A DNA stretch of 64,000 nt from Parietaria judaica (GCA_954871525.1 OX940860.1:29854001-29918000); one strand, 5' to 3'; positions 1-11,785 are shown, numbered from the stretch's first letter. Program-made: numbers and translations. Notes: generated by a model from the sequence alone, not told the origin.

Positions 1-589
1 ATCACGCTCGTCTCGAGGAACTTCGTCATGATGATCAGCGCGGGGCCCAATGACGGCTGAAGAGATGCGCATTTAATTAAGCCCACCTACCCGATAAGAA
101 GCGTCAGCAACGAGGCGCAGGGCCCAATGACGGCTGAAGAGATGCGCATTTAATGCAGCCCAACTACCCAAAATGACAGTCTGCTCGGATGCGATATAAA
201 GCAGAAATCCGCCCTGCTTTCCCGGGGATGACGGGAGGAAACGAATGATGAAAGGAGAAAGCCAAGAAGAGAACAAAAGGCAACTCTATAAAAGGCAAGG
301 GAAGCCTTATAGAAGAGGGGGGAGAAAAACTAGTTCTTAGAGAAAGAAACGCCAATCTTAAAGAGTCCTTTGTATTTTTAAGTACCGATCTATTGTAATC
401 TGATTATATTGAGATTAGAGAGCGTCGTCGTATATTTGTTCATCATACTTCGAATGTCCAGCTAATAAACGGGAGAAACCGAGTCCTTTCGGGAATATAA
501 TAAATCAGGAATATTCGTGTTCATATTATTATTGTGTTCATTTGATTATTCTTGTGACTGGAAAAGGGCGGTGATAATCGCCCTCTACA
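1..589 (+). repeat. 5' LTR (partial) of the gypsy element
   Basis: Matches 12,644–13,232 base for base except for six substitutions and ends in CTCTACA. A TATA-type box (TATAAA at 195–200) and a second A/T-rich TATAAAAG at about 288 could drive the genomic transcript. Confidence 0.95.
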
Positions 590-592
590 GTT

Positions 593-610
593 TGGCGCCC
601 ACCGAGGGGC
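593..610 (+). promoter_or_regulatory. Primer-binding site of the gypsy element
   Basis: TGGCGCCCACCGAGGGGC begins three bases after the LTR end. TGG plus a tRNA 3'-end complement is the standard minus-strand priming site. I do not assign the primer tRNA with confidence; sites of this form are common in Tat elements. Confidence 0.8.
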
Positions 611-656
611 GTAGGTTTTCTTTCTAACTCACAGCCAGGAATCCGAAGGAGAAAGC

Positions 657-3106
657 ATGTCATCGAACGACGCCACAATCAGCAACATAGAGGGCGACAC
701 CCAAGCCATCACCACGGAGGGGCTCCAGCAACAATTAGCCGAAGCCATGAGAAGGATAGAGGAGGAAACAAGGAGGGCTGAAGAAGCAGTCAGAAAGGCC
801 GACGAACAGGCGGCGAGAAACAGGCAACTCACGGATCTCCTAGAAAGCACCACCGCAAACCAAAGAAGGGAGAACCTGGAGAACGCGATTGCCGGACCTT
901 CAGGAGGTGGCTCAGCCGTGCTTGACGCGGAGCAGGGAACCCCGACGCCGCGAGCGCAGCCGATCATCAGAGACCTGTTCGGTGCCGTCAATGCCACTCC
1001 GCCGGCTACGATGAGCTCTTCCGCAACAATCAATGTAGCGGCAACGATCCAGGAGGAAGTTCGGAAGGCAATGAGAGAAATGTCCTCAAGCATGGAGGCC
1101 AGAATGGGAGACGTGACCTCCCAGGTGCATAGAGCAACAAGTGCAGCGCCCGAGATCGACAGGCTGGTCAAAGAGGCCAGGATCACCCCATTCTCGCCGA
1201 GAATCCGTGGCGTAGAGCTAGGCGAGCTGCCAAAGGTCAGGATCTCGCATTACAAGGGTACGTCAGATCCAAACACTCATGTTAGAAGTTTCCGGATCGC
1301 GACGGAGTGCCTCGGGGGCGAGGAGACGAAGCTGGAAGCAATTCTTTGCCGCCTCTGCGTCGAAAGTCTGCAGGGTCCCGCCAGCGATTTGTTTGGGAAG
1401 TTACCACCAGGGACCATCAACGATTCGGACGAGCTCGTCGCATGTTTCCTACGGCATTATTCGATGTATGTGCAAAACGAGGCAACAGTCACAACCTTGT
1501 GGAAACTCTCCCAAGGGGAAACGAGCCTCTCCGGGCGTACATCGGAAGATTCAAGGACGTGATGGTCAGAGTTCCGGGACTTGACGATGTCGTCGCAATC
1601 CAGGCCCTTCGACACGGATTGTGGTATTCAGCTTCTTTCCACGAGGAGCTGATCAAGATGCGACCGACAAGGATCGAAGACGCCCTCCATAGAGCGACGC
1701 TTTTTATGGAAATAGAGGAAGAAGTGTTAGCCCAGAAGAAGACCTACGAAAGTAGAAGCAAAGGGAAGTCCGAGAAAAAGGATAACCAAGACGGCAGAGA
1801 TGTCCCGCAGCAGAAAAGAGGAGAGGATGGAGAAAGAGGAAATTCTGACAAACGGCGCGCTCGCGAAGCCCCGAGACGAGAAGTCTACCAAGTAGACGAG
1901 CAAGAAAGCGTCGACGAGAGGGAGAACGGCGACGACTGTCCAAGAAATCAGCCGCGAAGAGATTTCTCTGACGATCAGCAGCGAGGAGAATACCCCGATT
2001 ACCAAAGGGGATTCTCCGGCGGAAATCAGCCACGAAGAGATTTTTCCGACATTCAACAGCGAGGAGGATTCTCCGGAGACCGAGGAAGAGGACGAGGAGG
2101 ATTCTCCGGAGACCAAGGAAGAGGACGAGGAGGATTCTTCGGAGGACGGGGAAATTGCGAGAGGAAGACTTGGCCGAAGGATATGAGTAAGTTCTGTACT
2201 TACCATAACTACCGCGGCCACGCCACGGAGGACTGCGCCATGCTCAAAAGAGAGCTCCAAAGAAGATACGCGCAGGGGGAAATCAAGGACCTCGCCTATT
2301 ACCCTCCCGAGCCTTGGAACAATTGCAATCGGACATGGCAAGACCGGTCACCAGGCCCAGCGCGGGGCGGAGGAGGAACTCAAGGCGGAGCCAAGAGAAA
2401 TTTAGTGATAGAGCCAGCACCCGCAGGACACGTTGAAGATACGCGACCAGTTTCGAGGACTAGAATCGAGATGATAATGGGCGGATCGCGACTATGTGAA
2501 GACTCAATCAATAGCATCAAAGCCTACCAACGGAGAGGCAAAAAGCATGACCAGGAAGATGCAATGATGAGCGGCACATGTGCAAGAATAGAGTTCGTGG
2601 AAAACGAGGACTGCGCCGAGCTGCACGACGATGCGTTGGTCCTCAAGCTCAACATCGGCGGATGCGAAGTTTGCCGAATCCTCGTCGATAACGGGAGTTC
2701 GGTTGACGTCATTTTTTACGAGTGTCTTATAAAGATGGGCATCGAGGGGCTCATCATCGGGGGACGTCCTCGCAAGGTGTCCGGTTTCAATGGGGACGTC
2801 GCTATCTCAATGGGAACGGTCCACCTCCCGGTCTGTGCAAAGAGCATCAATAGGATGACAGAGTTCATGGTGCTGAACGTCCCGTCGCATTTTAACATCA
2901 TCTTAGGAAGGCCATGGATCCATTCGATGAGGGCCATCCCATCAACATACCATCAGTGCATTAAGTTCCCGGGTAAACACGGAGAGATCGAAAAACTCAA
3001 AGGAAGCAGAGACGCCTACCGGATCTGCTACATGATGTACCACAGATCAATGATCGAGGAGAAGGCCGCCGAAATCACGGAGAGGGGAGAACCCTCGAGC
3101 TTATAG
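657..3106 (+). pseudogene. gag-protease of the gypsy element, frameshifted
   Basis: The ATG at 657 opens a reading frame with an N-terminal Glu/Arg-rich coiled coil, followed by a retrotransposon-gag domain that includes PPGTINDSDELVACF. Homology jumps from frame 3 to frame 2 at about 1,513–1,522, within the GGGGAAAC stretch after KLSQGE, which implies a one-base indel. In frame 2 come an RG/GGF-rich segment, a gag C-terminal motif (FCTYHNYRGHATEDC) and an aspartic-protease core (ILVDNGSSVDVIF, near 2,680–2,720). The frame ends at TAG 3,104–3,106. Gag packages the element RNA and the protease matures the polyprotein. Frame 2 continues into pol, so gag-pro-pol was probably one ORF and this TAG is a lesion. 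The track start at 1,307 is a GTG inside gag and is not a real start. Confidence 0.85.
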
Positions 3107-6100
3107 CAATTAGCTACGGCCACCCCCGAAGCTTCAAGTCGGACGGAGAAGCGGAAGAAAAGGAGCAAATAGGCTGCCAGGATCCTTAACACGGAGGATG
3201 TCGAAGCGCAAGCAGCCGGAGAGAGAAACGGAGGGCCACAGCTAGAAGCGGTGGAGCAGGTTTGTATCGACGAGTCTGATCCTTCTCGGACTGTCGGTAT
3301 AGGCGTAGAACTCAACCCAGAAATCAAGACTCAACTTGTCGAATTTCTGAGAATAAACAGAAGGAGCTTCGCTTGGTCTCATGAGGATATGCCGGGGATT
3401 GACCCGTCCGTGGTGGCGCATCGTCTCCACACCGACCCAGGTCATAAACCCGTCATACAGAAGAGAAGAAAGATGGCCCCCGACAGGAACAAGATCATCA
3501 ACGATGAGGTGGACAAGCTACTCTCTATGGGTACCATTCGGGAAGTAAAGTATCCCAAGTGGTTGGCAAACACCGTCGTCGTAAAAAAAAAGAATGGTAA
3601 ATGGCGGGTCTGCGTCGATTTCACAGACTTAAATCGAGCGTGCCCCAAGGATAGCTTCCCGATGCCGCACATGGATCGCCTAGTCGAGGCTACGCACGGT
3701 TACGAGCTCCTCAGCTTCATGGACGCCCAACCGGGGTACCATCAGATAAAAATGCACCCAGACGACGAAGAGAAGACCGCCTTCATCAGCGAAGTATACA
3801 TCGATGACATGGTTGTCAAGTCCCTGAGAATGACAGCTCATATTGAGCACCTAGAGGAGTGCTTCGAGATCCTGAACGCACACAAGATGAAGCTCAACCC
3901 CGAGAAGTGCACCTTCGGCATGTCATCGGGGAAGTTCTTGGGTCATATGGTTACCCGGCGAGGAATTGAGGCTGATCCCGAGCAGACTGAGGCAATCAAG
4001 GGCATGCCCTCGCCCCGAAATCGGCGGGAAATTCAAAGGTTGACCGGAAGGATAGCGGCTCTTAACCGTTTCATCTCGCGCTCGGCCGACAAAACTCTCC
4101 TTTTCTACGATTTGCTCAAGAAGAACAAGAAGTTCGAGTGAACCGAGAAATGCGAGGAAGCTTTCCAGGCACTAAAGGCTTATTTATCATCGCCACCCGT
4201 CATGACAAAACCAAAATTTAGGGAACCTTTGTACTTGTACATCGCCGTCTCCGATCATGCAATTAGCCAAGTACTCGTGCGGGAAGAAAGCGGAGAGCAG
4301 AAACCAGTCTCGTACATCAGCAGAAAGCTCCTCGATGCGGAGACAAGATATCCACAGATCGAGAAACTCGCGTTGGCAGTATACGACGCTTCGGAGAAAT
4401 TAAAGTATCACTTCCAGGGCCATACGATCGTAGTTATGACAGACAGTCCAATCCGCTCCATCATTCACAGCCCAAACCATTCAGGGAGGATTACGAAGTG
4501 GTCGATCAAGCTTGGCGCATATGACGTCGAGTACAAGCTTCGGACGAGCCTCAGATCGCAAGTACTGGCCGATTTTATCATCGAGTCGCCAAAGGAACCA
4601 ATAGCCACCAGCAACGAGGCTGGCATTTGGAAGTTGCAAGTGGAAGGGTCAGCAACGGCACAAGGATCCGGGGTAGGGATCAGGATCACCTCTCCAATGG
4701 AGGAAGTGGTGGAAAAGGCTTGCCGACTGGCCCACCGATCAACCAACAATGAAGCGGAATACGAGGCACTCATCATCGGCATGCAGTCATCACTAGCCAT
4801 TGGAGCCAGGAACCTGCACGCCTATTCGGATTCCCAGTTAATTGTAAAGCAGGTTAACGGAGAATATGAGAAGAACGACGAGCGCATGGAAGCCTATGCG
4901 GGAGTCGTTGGAGCTCTATCGAGAAAGTTCGATTTTTTCAGCCTGACGTAGGTAACTCGAGGAGACAACTCGCACGCCAACGCCCTGGCAAGTTTGGGAT
5001 CCACAACCGAGGTCGGGGAGTTAAGGGCAGTCACGGTCGAGAAAGTGGAAAAATCGAGCATCGGGAGGGAAGAAGGCCCGGTGAAAAAGAAAGCCAAAAC
5101 AAACAAAGAGACGGTGACTGCTGAACCCAATATTAACGAGATCGAAGACAATGGAGATGAAGACGAGGAGCGCGGGGTTGTGGAGGACGACGGAGCGGAA
5201 GACTGGCGGACGCCCCTTAGGGATTATATCCTCGAAGGAACGCTGCCCGAAAACTCGCAGGAAGCAAGGAAGGTCAAAGCCAAGAGCTCGAGATATACCA
5301 TTCTCGATGGCAAGCTCTACCTGAGGAGCTTCGTGGGACCCTACCTAAGATGCCTCGGCGAACGAGAGGCCGGGTACGTAATGCGTGAAATCCACAGCGG
5401 AGAATGCGGGAACCACGCCGGCGGGCGCTCCTTGCTGAGAAAAACTAAGCGACAAGGTTTCTTTTGGGAAACCATGGTTGCCAATTGCGTCAGCCACGCC
5501 AGAAGGTGTGCAAAATGTCAGCGACACGCCCCAGCGATCAACTGCCCGGCGGAAGAGCTCTCGGTGGTGTCGGTGCCCTATCCATTCATGAAGTGGTCGA
5601 TGGACATCGTCGGTCCCATGCCCATCGGCGCGAGGCAGAAAAGGTTCATGCTCGTCGTCACAGATTTCTTCACCAAATGGACAGAGGCCGAATCATACGC
5701 CAATATTAAAGACTCCGATGTTGAGAGCTATGTTTGGAAAAACATAGTCACTCGCTTCGGATTGCCCAGAGAGATAATAGCCGACAATGGGTCCCAATTC
5801 ATCTCGAGGAGGTTCGGGGGTTTTTGCGAACAGTGGAGGATAAAACTCAACACGTCCACGCCTCGGTACCCCGAGGGCAATGGGAACGCCGAGGCGGTCA
5901 ACCGGACTATCGTGGACAACATCAAGAGACGTCTAGACGAGAAGAAAGGATTTTGGGCGGACGAGTTACCTGGAGTACTTTGGGCTTATCGCACAACACC
6001 CCACTCAGCAACCGGCGAGACTCCCTTTGCCCTTGCCTTCGGAGTTGAAGTCGTCGTTCCCGCAGAAGTCGGAATCCCTAGCCTTCGACGAATCGTGGCT

Positions 6101-6445
6101 CCCGGCGACGAGGAGGGAAACGAAGAAAATCTCCTCCATCAGCTTGACCACGTCGGCAAAAGGCGCGAGCAAGCTAGCGCGCACATAGCCAACTACCAGA
6201 ACATGATCGCTCGCCACTACAACAAAAAGGTTCGATCGAGGAAATTTAATGTAGGAGAGATGGTCCTCCGACGAGTTTTTCAAAACACCGTCGAATTGAA
6301 TTCCGGGAAATTAGGACAAAGTTGGGAAGGCCCGTACATCGTCACGCACATCGTCAGACCGGGAGTCTACGAGCTAAAGAATACTGAGGGCGCGAAGGTA
6401 ATACGGAGCTGGAATGTCAAGCATTTGAAAAAATTCTACCAATAG
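3107..6445 (+). pseudogene. pol (RT–RNase H–aRNase H–integrase) of the gypsy element, multiply disrupted
   Basis: One frame carries all pol domains but is interrupted by TAG 3,170–3,172, TGA 4,139–4,141 (TGG expected) and TAG 4,949–4,951 (CAG expected). RT: the catalytic Asp context LLSFMDAQPGYHQI and the YIDDM box are present, but about 45–50 residues are missing in frame at about 3,790, where TAFIS runs directly into EVYIDD. RNase H follows at 4,200–4,590. A second archaeal-type RNase H lies at about 4,620–4,940, with NNEAEYEAL and YSDSQLIV, but its first catalytic site reads VEGSA rather than VDGS. Integrase has the HHCC zinc finger (HSGECGNHAGG ... CAKCQ), the DDE residues in MDIVGP, ADNGSQF and GNGNAEAV, and a GPY-type C-terminus. 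The RT deletion alone should abolish replication. Confidence 0.9.
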
Positions 6446-6734
6446 CCACGTAAGCCCATTCGTTACCATTTCCATACTCGATGTACATTCTTACTTTAAA
6501 TGTCTTTTTGATTATCTGGGGAAATCTTAACCCTCTCTTCCTTTGGGATTATACCTTTATCAAATCAATGTGAAGTACTCTTCCCTCAAGAGCTGCACCA
6601 GAATGGGGGCTCGAAGGGGTTTAATGAGGCTCGTATTTTCAGACGTACTGACAATCCCGGTATAAAAATTGTTTTCTTCTTAAGTCAGCAAAACGAGAAA
6701 AGATAAGAACGAGTCCAACACTACCGGCTAGAAG

Positions 6735-7395
6735 GCCTTCGAAAAAGCCCATCGGCGAGAGTGCCAAAAAAAAAAATTATTAAGAGGCGAGAGTGCCCAT
6801 CGGCGAGAGTGCCAAGCATGAAATTAAGAGGCGAGAATGCCCATCGGCGAGAGTGCCAAGGAACAAAATTAAGAGGCGAGAGTGCCAAGCATGAAATTAA
6901 GAGGCGAGAATGCCCATCGGCGAGAGTGCCAAGCAACAAAATTAAGAGGCGAGAGTGCCCATCGGCGAGAGTGCCAAGCAACAAAAAAAAAGGGCGAGAG
7001 TGCCCATCGGCGAGAGTGCCAAGCAACAAAATTAAGAGGCGAGAATGCCCATCGGCGAGAGTGCCAAGGAAAAAAATTAAGAGGTGAGAGTACCCATCGG
7101 CGAGAGTGCCAAGCATGAAATTAAGAGGCGAGAATGCCCATCGGCGAGAGTGCCAAGCAACAAAATTAAGAGGCGAGAGTGCCCATCGGCGAGAGTGCCA
7201 AGCAACAAAAAAAAAAGGGGGCGAGAGTGCCCATCGGCGAGAGTGCCAAGCATGAAATTAAGAGGCGAGAATGCCCATCGGCGAGAGTGCCAAGCAACAA
7301 AATTAAGAGGCGAGAGTGCCCATCGGCGAGAGTGCCAAGAAACAAAATTAAGAGGCGAGAGTGCCCATCGGCTAGAGTGCCAAGAAAAAATCGTT
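6735..7395 (+). repeat. 45-bp tandem repeat array 3' of pol
   Basis: About 14 imperfect copies of a unit of roughly 45 bp. Each carries the core CCCATCGGCGAGAGTGCCAA, followed by an A-rich linker (CAACAAAATTAAGAG, CATGAAATTAAGAG or poly-A variants). The copies lie head to tail between pol and the antisense ORFs. One half-unit lies near 6,880. The array is open in several frames only because the repeat lacks stops; I do not treat it as coding. Hypervariable tandem arrays in this position are known from Tat/Ogre elements and can seed satellites. Confidence 0.95.
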
Positions 7396-7515
7396 TATTC
7401 AGTCGAGAGTGCCAAGCAAAAATCGTTTATTCAGTCAATTCGAAGCATAGTCTACAAAAGAATACAATAAGAGTTATCTTTACAAAAGAATTATCTACAA
7501 TCTTTAAGTATGTCA

Positions 7516-8490
7516 TCAAGCTACGTCGCCGTCAGCGGGATATTGATCAAGCACGGTATCGGCAATTTCTCCTAGGAGAGTCTCGCAGCTTTGACGAAGA
7601 ACATCCTCCACTATCTCCTCCATAACGGCTAAGCGCGCAGGATCTTCATCGGGAAACCGCTCAAGAAAGCTTAGAGAAGGCCCTGCAAAGCCGAGGAGCT
7701 CAGATTCCTGACGAGCCTGAAAAGAGGAAATATAAACCCAACATACAGCCAAAAGATGAGCAAGCTCAAGAAAAGAGAGGGAAAAAGGAGTTACATGATC
7801 GCCGGGGACGCACGGGGAGAGTGGAGGAGAGGTAGGATCGATCGCGGCTTTCTTCTCTAACTCAGCCAGCTCGGCCCGGTACTCCTTCTCTAGTTTTCGC
7901 CACGTGGGCAGCTCATTCTGCCGGATCTCGCCAAGGGTCGAGCTACGGGGATTCTTCTCGACAAGCCGAATACTCGCGAGAACACCGCCCAATGCGTGAT
8001 TAAGTCTGACAGACGCCTCGAGAGCATCTAGTCTCCCGAAGGCGCGTGCCAACTTGTCCGTCGCAGCGATGAAAACGCGCGTCCGAGCAAATAGCTCTTC
8101 GATTGCCTCACCCCTCGCCGCATCACGGTCGTCGGTCAGTTTCTTCATCGCATCCCGAACCCGGAAAGAGATATGCTCTTCTTGACCGGGAGGCAAGTCG
8201 ATAGCCTCGGCAATCCGAGTAAGACGCCCATCCAACTGCCGAAGTCGTTCCATGAGATCCTCCTCGCATCGACGATAACGTCCCCGCTCTTCGATGAGAG
8301 ACTCCTCGGCAATAGCAAGAAGACGTCTGCTCTCATCACGCTCGGCAGTACGCTCCTCAAGCTTCATCTCTGCATCCTTGCGAAGGGAAATTTCCTCCTC
8401 AAAGGATCCCCTCGCAAGATTAACCTCGGCCTGAGAAGAAGAACTTAAGGTACGGATGTGCAAAAGATATAATAAAATACCAGGAAGCAA
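7516..8490 (-). CDS. Antisense ORF 2 of the gypsy element: coiled-coil protein segment
   Basis: A minus-strand frame rich in Glu/Arg/Leu heptads, likely a long coiled coil. It shares residue patterns with the C-terminal part of the neighbouring antisense ORF 1: RLTRIAEAIDLPP against RLARIGAAIDMPS, and ELEKKAAIDPTSPPLSPC against ELEKKAAGDPNSPPLSPC. It therefore looks like a duplicated module. Intron-like features are visible. A pyrimidine-rich acceptor ending CTTCTTCTCAG precedes the coiled coil near 8,442. A GTAACT ... TTTTCAG pair (about 7,795–7,705) separates it from a C-terminal tail ending DQYPADGDVA. The ORF start is therefore probably an exon boundary, not a translation start. Function is unknown; antisense ORFs in this position are known in Tat elements. 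No host gene was recognised. Confidence 0.5.
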   Translation of the reverse strand: MLPGILLYLLHIRTLSSSSQAEVNLARGSFEEEISLRKDAEMKLEERTAERDESRRLLAIAEESLIEERGRYRRCEEDLMERLRQLDGRLTRIAEAIDLPPGQEEHISFRVRDAMKKLTDDRDAARGEAIEELFARTRVFIAATDKLARAFGRLDALEASVRLNHALGGVLASIRLVEKNPRSSTLGEIRQNELPTWRKLEKEYRAELAELEKKAAIDPTSPPLSPCVPGDHVTPFSLSFLELAHLLAVCWVYISSFQARQESELLGFAGPSLSFLERFPDEDPARLAVMEEIVEDVLRQSCETLLGEIADTVLDQYPADGDVA

Positions 8491-8634
8491 AAAGATACCA
8501 CGACAGGAAATTACAAAAGGAGTTCATTCATCATAAAAAAAAGGGGGGGGGAGTTACAAGTAGTTGAAAGAAAGACTTAAACATTGAAAACAAAAGGTAT
8601 TGAAAAAAAACAAAATGTTTACAAAAGGGCCGTC

Positions 8635-11600
8635 TTATACCACGGGCTCCGAAGGAGACAAGGACTCGACGTTCGAGCCATATTCACCGCACGATGAGGG
8701 CTCGAGGGGGTTACCCTCCGGAAGAAGGTCCTCTACTCGACGCCTGTCAATAGCTGGCGGCCTGCAGGGGGATAGCGGCGGAGAATTAGGATCTCCGGCA
8801 GCCTTTTTCTCCAGCTCGCTCGCCTCGCCCTGATGCGCGGCGTGAAGCTCACGCCATTTCGGCAAACGGGTCTTAAGACCCTCGATAGTCGCGGTGAGAG
8901 GAATCCTCTCCGCCAGACGGACGTTGGCTTGATAAGCGGCGGCCCGGCGATTGGCATTGACGGCCTGGTTGAGGAATCCAAACCTCTCCGAGGCGCGTTT
9001 CAGCTTGGCTTGGGCACTTTCAAATAAGCGCTCCCGGCTGTGACGCTCCTCGGCTGCCTCACTCTTCGCCTCCTCTTTGCTCGCGACGAGCTCCTTAAGT
9101 ACGGCTCTAACCCAAGGAACCAGGCGATCCTCTTCATCGGAAGGCATATCGATAGCCGCACCAATCCGAGCAAGACGGTGAGCCTTTATTCGAAGCTCCT
9201 CGGAAAGCTCTGCCTCGCGTCGGCGAGAACGCTCCAGCTCCTCAGAGAGCTCCGCCTCCCTCCGGCGAAAACGCTCTTGCTCTGCTCTGAGGAACTCCTC
9301 CCTGGCAACCAAGGAATTCTTGTACTCCGCGAGCTCAGCTTCAGCAACCCGACGCAGCGAGACTTCCAGCTCCATCGCGGCTCTAGCTTCATCGAGGTCC
9401 GATGAGAGTTCCGCGGCCCGTTCTCGGGATTCCCGCTCATCACGATGAGAAATCTCGAGCCGACCTCGGAGAACTGCGAGCTGCTCATTAACCGCCGAGG
9501 CCTCCATCTCGGCCTTGATGACAGACTGCTTCTCGCGGACGATCATGTCATTAAATTGCGCTAAAGCCCGGAAGAAGAGCGCGGTACCCTCTTGATACCC
9601 CTTAGTCTCGTCGAGAGGTTCGTAGAGCTCTTGATCGCCCATAGCTCCCAGGGTCAGACCCCTGCACGCCGCAGAAGAGTAAACCCCCCATTCCTCGGGA
9701 GGCCCACTCGGAGATGGCGTGGACGGGAAGCGATCTTGAAGCAGCGATCTCGAGGAAAACGCCTTACCAGAGAACCGCGACGGGGAAGGTTGCACCGGGA
9801 CGTCTGGAAGAGAAGATTTGCCCTGACGCGGAGAACCAGCACTCCCCGAAGACGCTGCGAGAGTGTCGGAAGGAGGAGCCGGAGAAACTTGAAAGTTGGC
9901 TTCGCTGACCGGCTCAGAAAAAGCCGCAGAAGCCAAATCTCCCGAAATAGCAGCGATAGGAGCGCCGGAAGAAGCCACCGGCTCGGAAGGCTCAGAAGGA
10001 GAAAACTCAAGAAGTAGGCCTGTTTGCTGCCCCTCGAGTCGAACAGGAGCTCCCTCCTGAACGGATCTTTGGTCGGCAAGCTCGGAGGTCCCATCATGGT
10101 CCCTTTCTTGCCGAATAGGCTCGATGGACTCTCTTCGCCCCGCTCCTTGCTCGCCAAGATCGGAGGCTTCACCTGTTCTTTTCGACGGCTCGACAAGCCC
10201 ATAAGCTTCTCTTTGTTTTCCTTCTTGCCCGATGGAGGTAACGTGTCCCCGCATAGCTCCGGCAGGAATCTCCCCAGATGGCGGAGGAGGAAGCTCTTGG
10301 CAGGGGACGCGATATTCCTCACAGTGAGAAGAGGCCGGCAGGGGGTCTGAACCTTCCTCAAGGCGAGGAGAAATTCGCTGCATTTCCCGAGGAGAGGCAG
10401 GTGGCACTATGGCGAGATCGTCGAAATCTTCGTCGAAGCCATCCCTCACCCCCGAAGACGATTCTCCCCTGCTCGGCGCATTCTCCGTCGCCTCGTTCCC
10501 ACTCGGCGGCTCAAGGCCTGGGTTTTCCGTCGCAGCCTCTCGAGCAGGGGTAGCGGTTCGGCGCTCGGTGGTCGGGGCAGAAACCTTAACCCTCTTTGCT
10601 GAAGGGGCATCGGGTGTCTCTCCGACTGGCCGTCTGCCCAAAGAAGTATCAGCTTGAACAGACTCCTTCGAGGGACGAGGGGCAGACGAGCCCTTTTCTC
10701 CTCGAGGAGACCTCGTCGGGGGATGATGAATATCCAAAGAACGTGGGGGCGTAGGGGCCGATTTTAGCTTCGAGCGCTGCTCGTCGCAGGTATCCTCGAG
10801 AGGCCTCTTGCCCGATGAATCACCCCCTCGAGGGGTAAGGTCCAAGGGGAGAGGAACGTCTGATCGCGCCTGGGAATCTGGCGATTCTTGGACGGGTTTT
10901 TCGCCCCCGACGGGTTTTCTTCCTTTCTTCTCGACGAGATCCAGCTTGGATCTTTTCTTCGTTTTTGGAGCAGTTTTCCTCCGCCCCGCAGGAGACCCTT
11001 CCGACACGGGCGTTCGAGAAAAGCCCACCGGAAGAAGAGTGTCTGGGGAAGGCCCGTGAACCCGAACCAACTGATAAACCCTAGATTTCACGAGGCGCTG
11101 ACCCCCAAAATCCTTGCTCCAGTCCCGACGAGGGTTGGCGAGGAGGGCCTGGTGGATCTTGTTAAAGCGTGCCTCGGCTTCCCCATCTTCCTCAGGTCTA
11201 TACCGGGGGAGATCTATCCCCTCGGGGACCCACTGCCTCGGCAGAAACTTGTGGTTGGGGCCGAAAGTAGTGCGGTCTACCTTCACGAAGAAATAGCGGT
11301 TCTCGAAGCCGGATTCATTCGAGGGAGTATTCTCGAGGATATGGCCCCGAACGCGATGGGAGAGGGAGACGCGATGGGAGAGGGAAAACCGGCCCAGATT
11401 CTTCGGATTTTCTTGACAACTTGAAGAGACGCATCAAGTCTTCGAGGGTAAGCTCGACTTTTTGCTCGCAGGAGATGGCGAGCGTACACATTAAGAAGCG
11501 GATAGTGTTAGGGCTCACCTGAGCGATAGGAACCCTGAAGGCATAGAGGAACGCCACGATCAAGTTCGGCACTGGAAAATGGAGACCGGCGGTCCTGAAA

Positions 11601-11785
11601 AACGATTCGTACACACAGACATATTCGTTCCTGGGGGTGTCGGCAAGTTCACCTTCATAAGGAAGGCGTGCCGGGAAAAGCTCAGAATCGACGCACTGTT
11701 CCTTGACAACTGCTAACGTCTCCTCAGTCATAATGTAGACAGGACTCCGCGTCTTAAAGATCGGACCAACTTCAGAAGAAGCCAT
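8635..11785 (-). pseudogene. Antisense ORF 1 of the gypsy element (plant transposon-type protein), one frameshift
   Basis: A minus-strand gene starting at ATG 11,785. The N-terminal 150 residues resemble the putative gypsy-type transposon domain found in many plant Tat elements (PF04195-like): NEYVCVYESFFRTAGLHFPV and SPNTIRFLMCTLAISCE. Homology changes frame at about 11,395–11,405, then continues as GHILENTPSNESGFENRYFF and KVDRTTFG. The frame is open to the stop at 8,635. The middle (about 450 residues) is Pro/Ser/Glu-rich and probably disordered. The last 300 residues form a heptad coiled coil. An 18-bp direct repeat (GACGCGATGGGAGAGGGA type) lies near 11,355–11,390. A TATA-like box on the minus strand (TATAAATT, about 11,924–11,917) could drive it. 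The ORF track start at 11,286 is GTG and internal. Confidence 0.7.

Noticed and set aside
6735..7395. Repeat-spacer look resembling a CRISPR array
   Set aside because: Repeats are imperfect, linkers are near-identical A-rich variants rather than unique spacers, and the context is a plant retrotransposon.
6761..7625. Overlapping ORFs on both strands through the 45-bp repeat array
   Set aside because: The repeat lacks stops in several frames, so all frames are open by chance; the predicted peptides are simple repeats.
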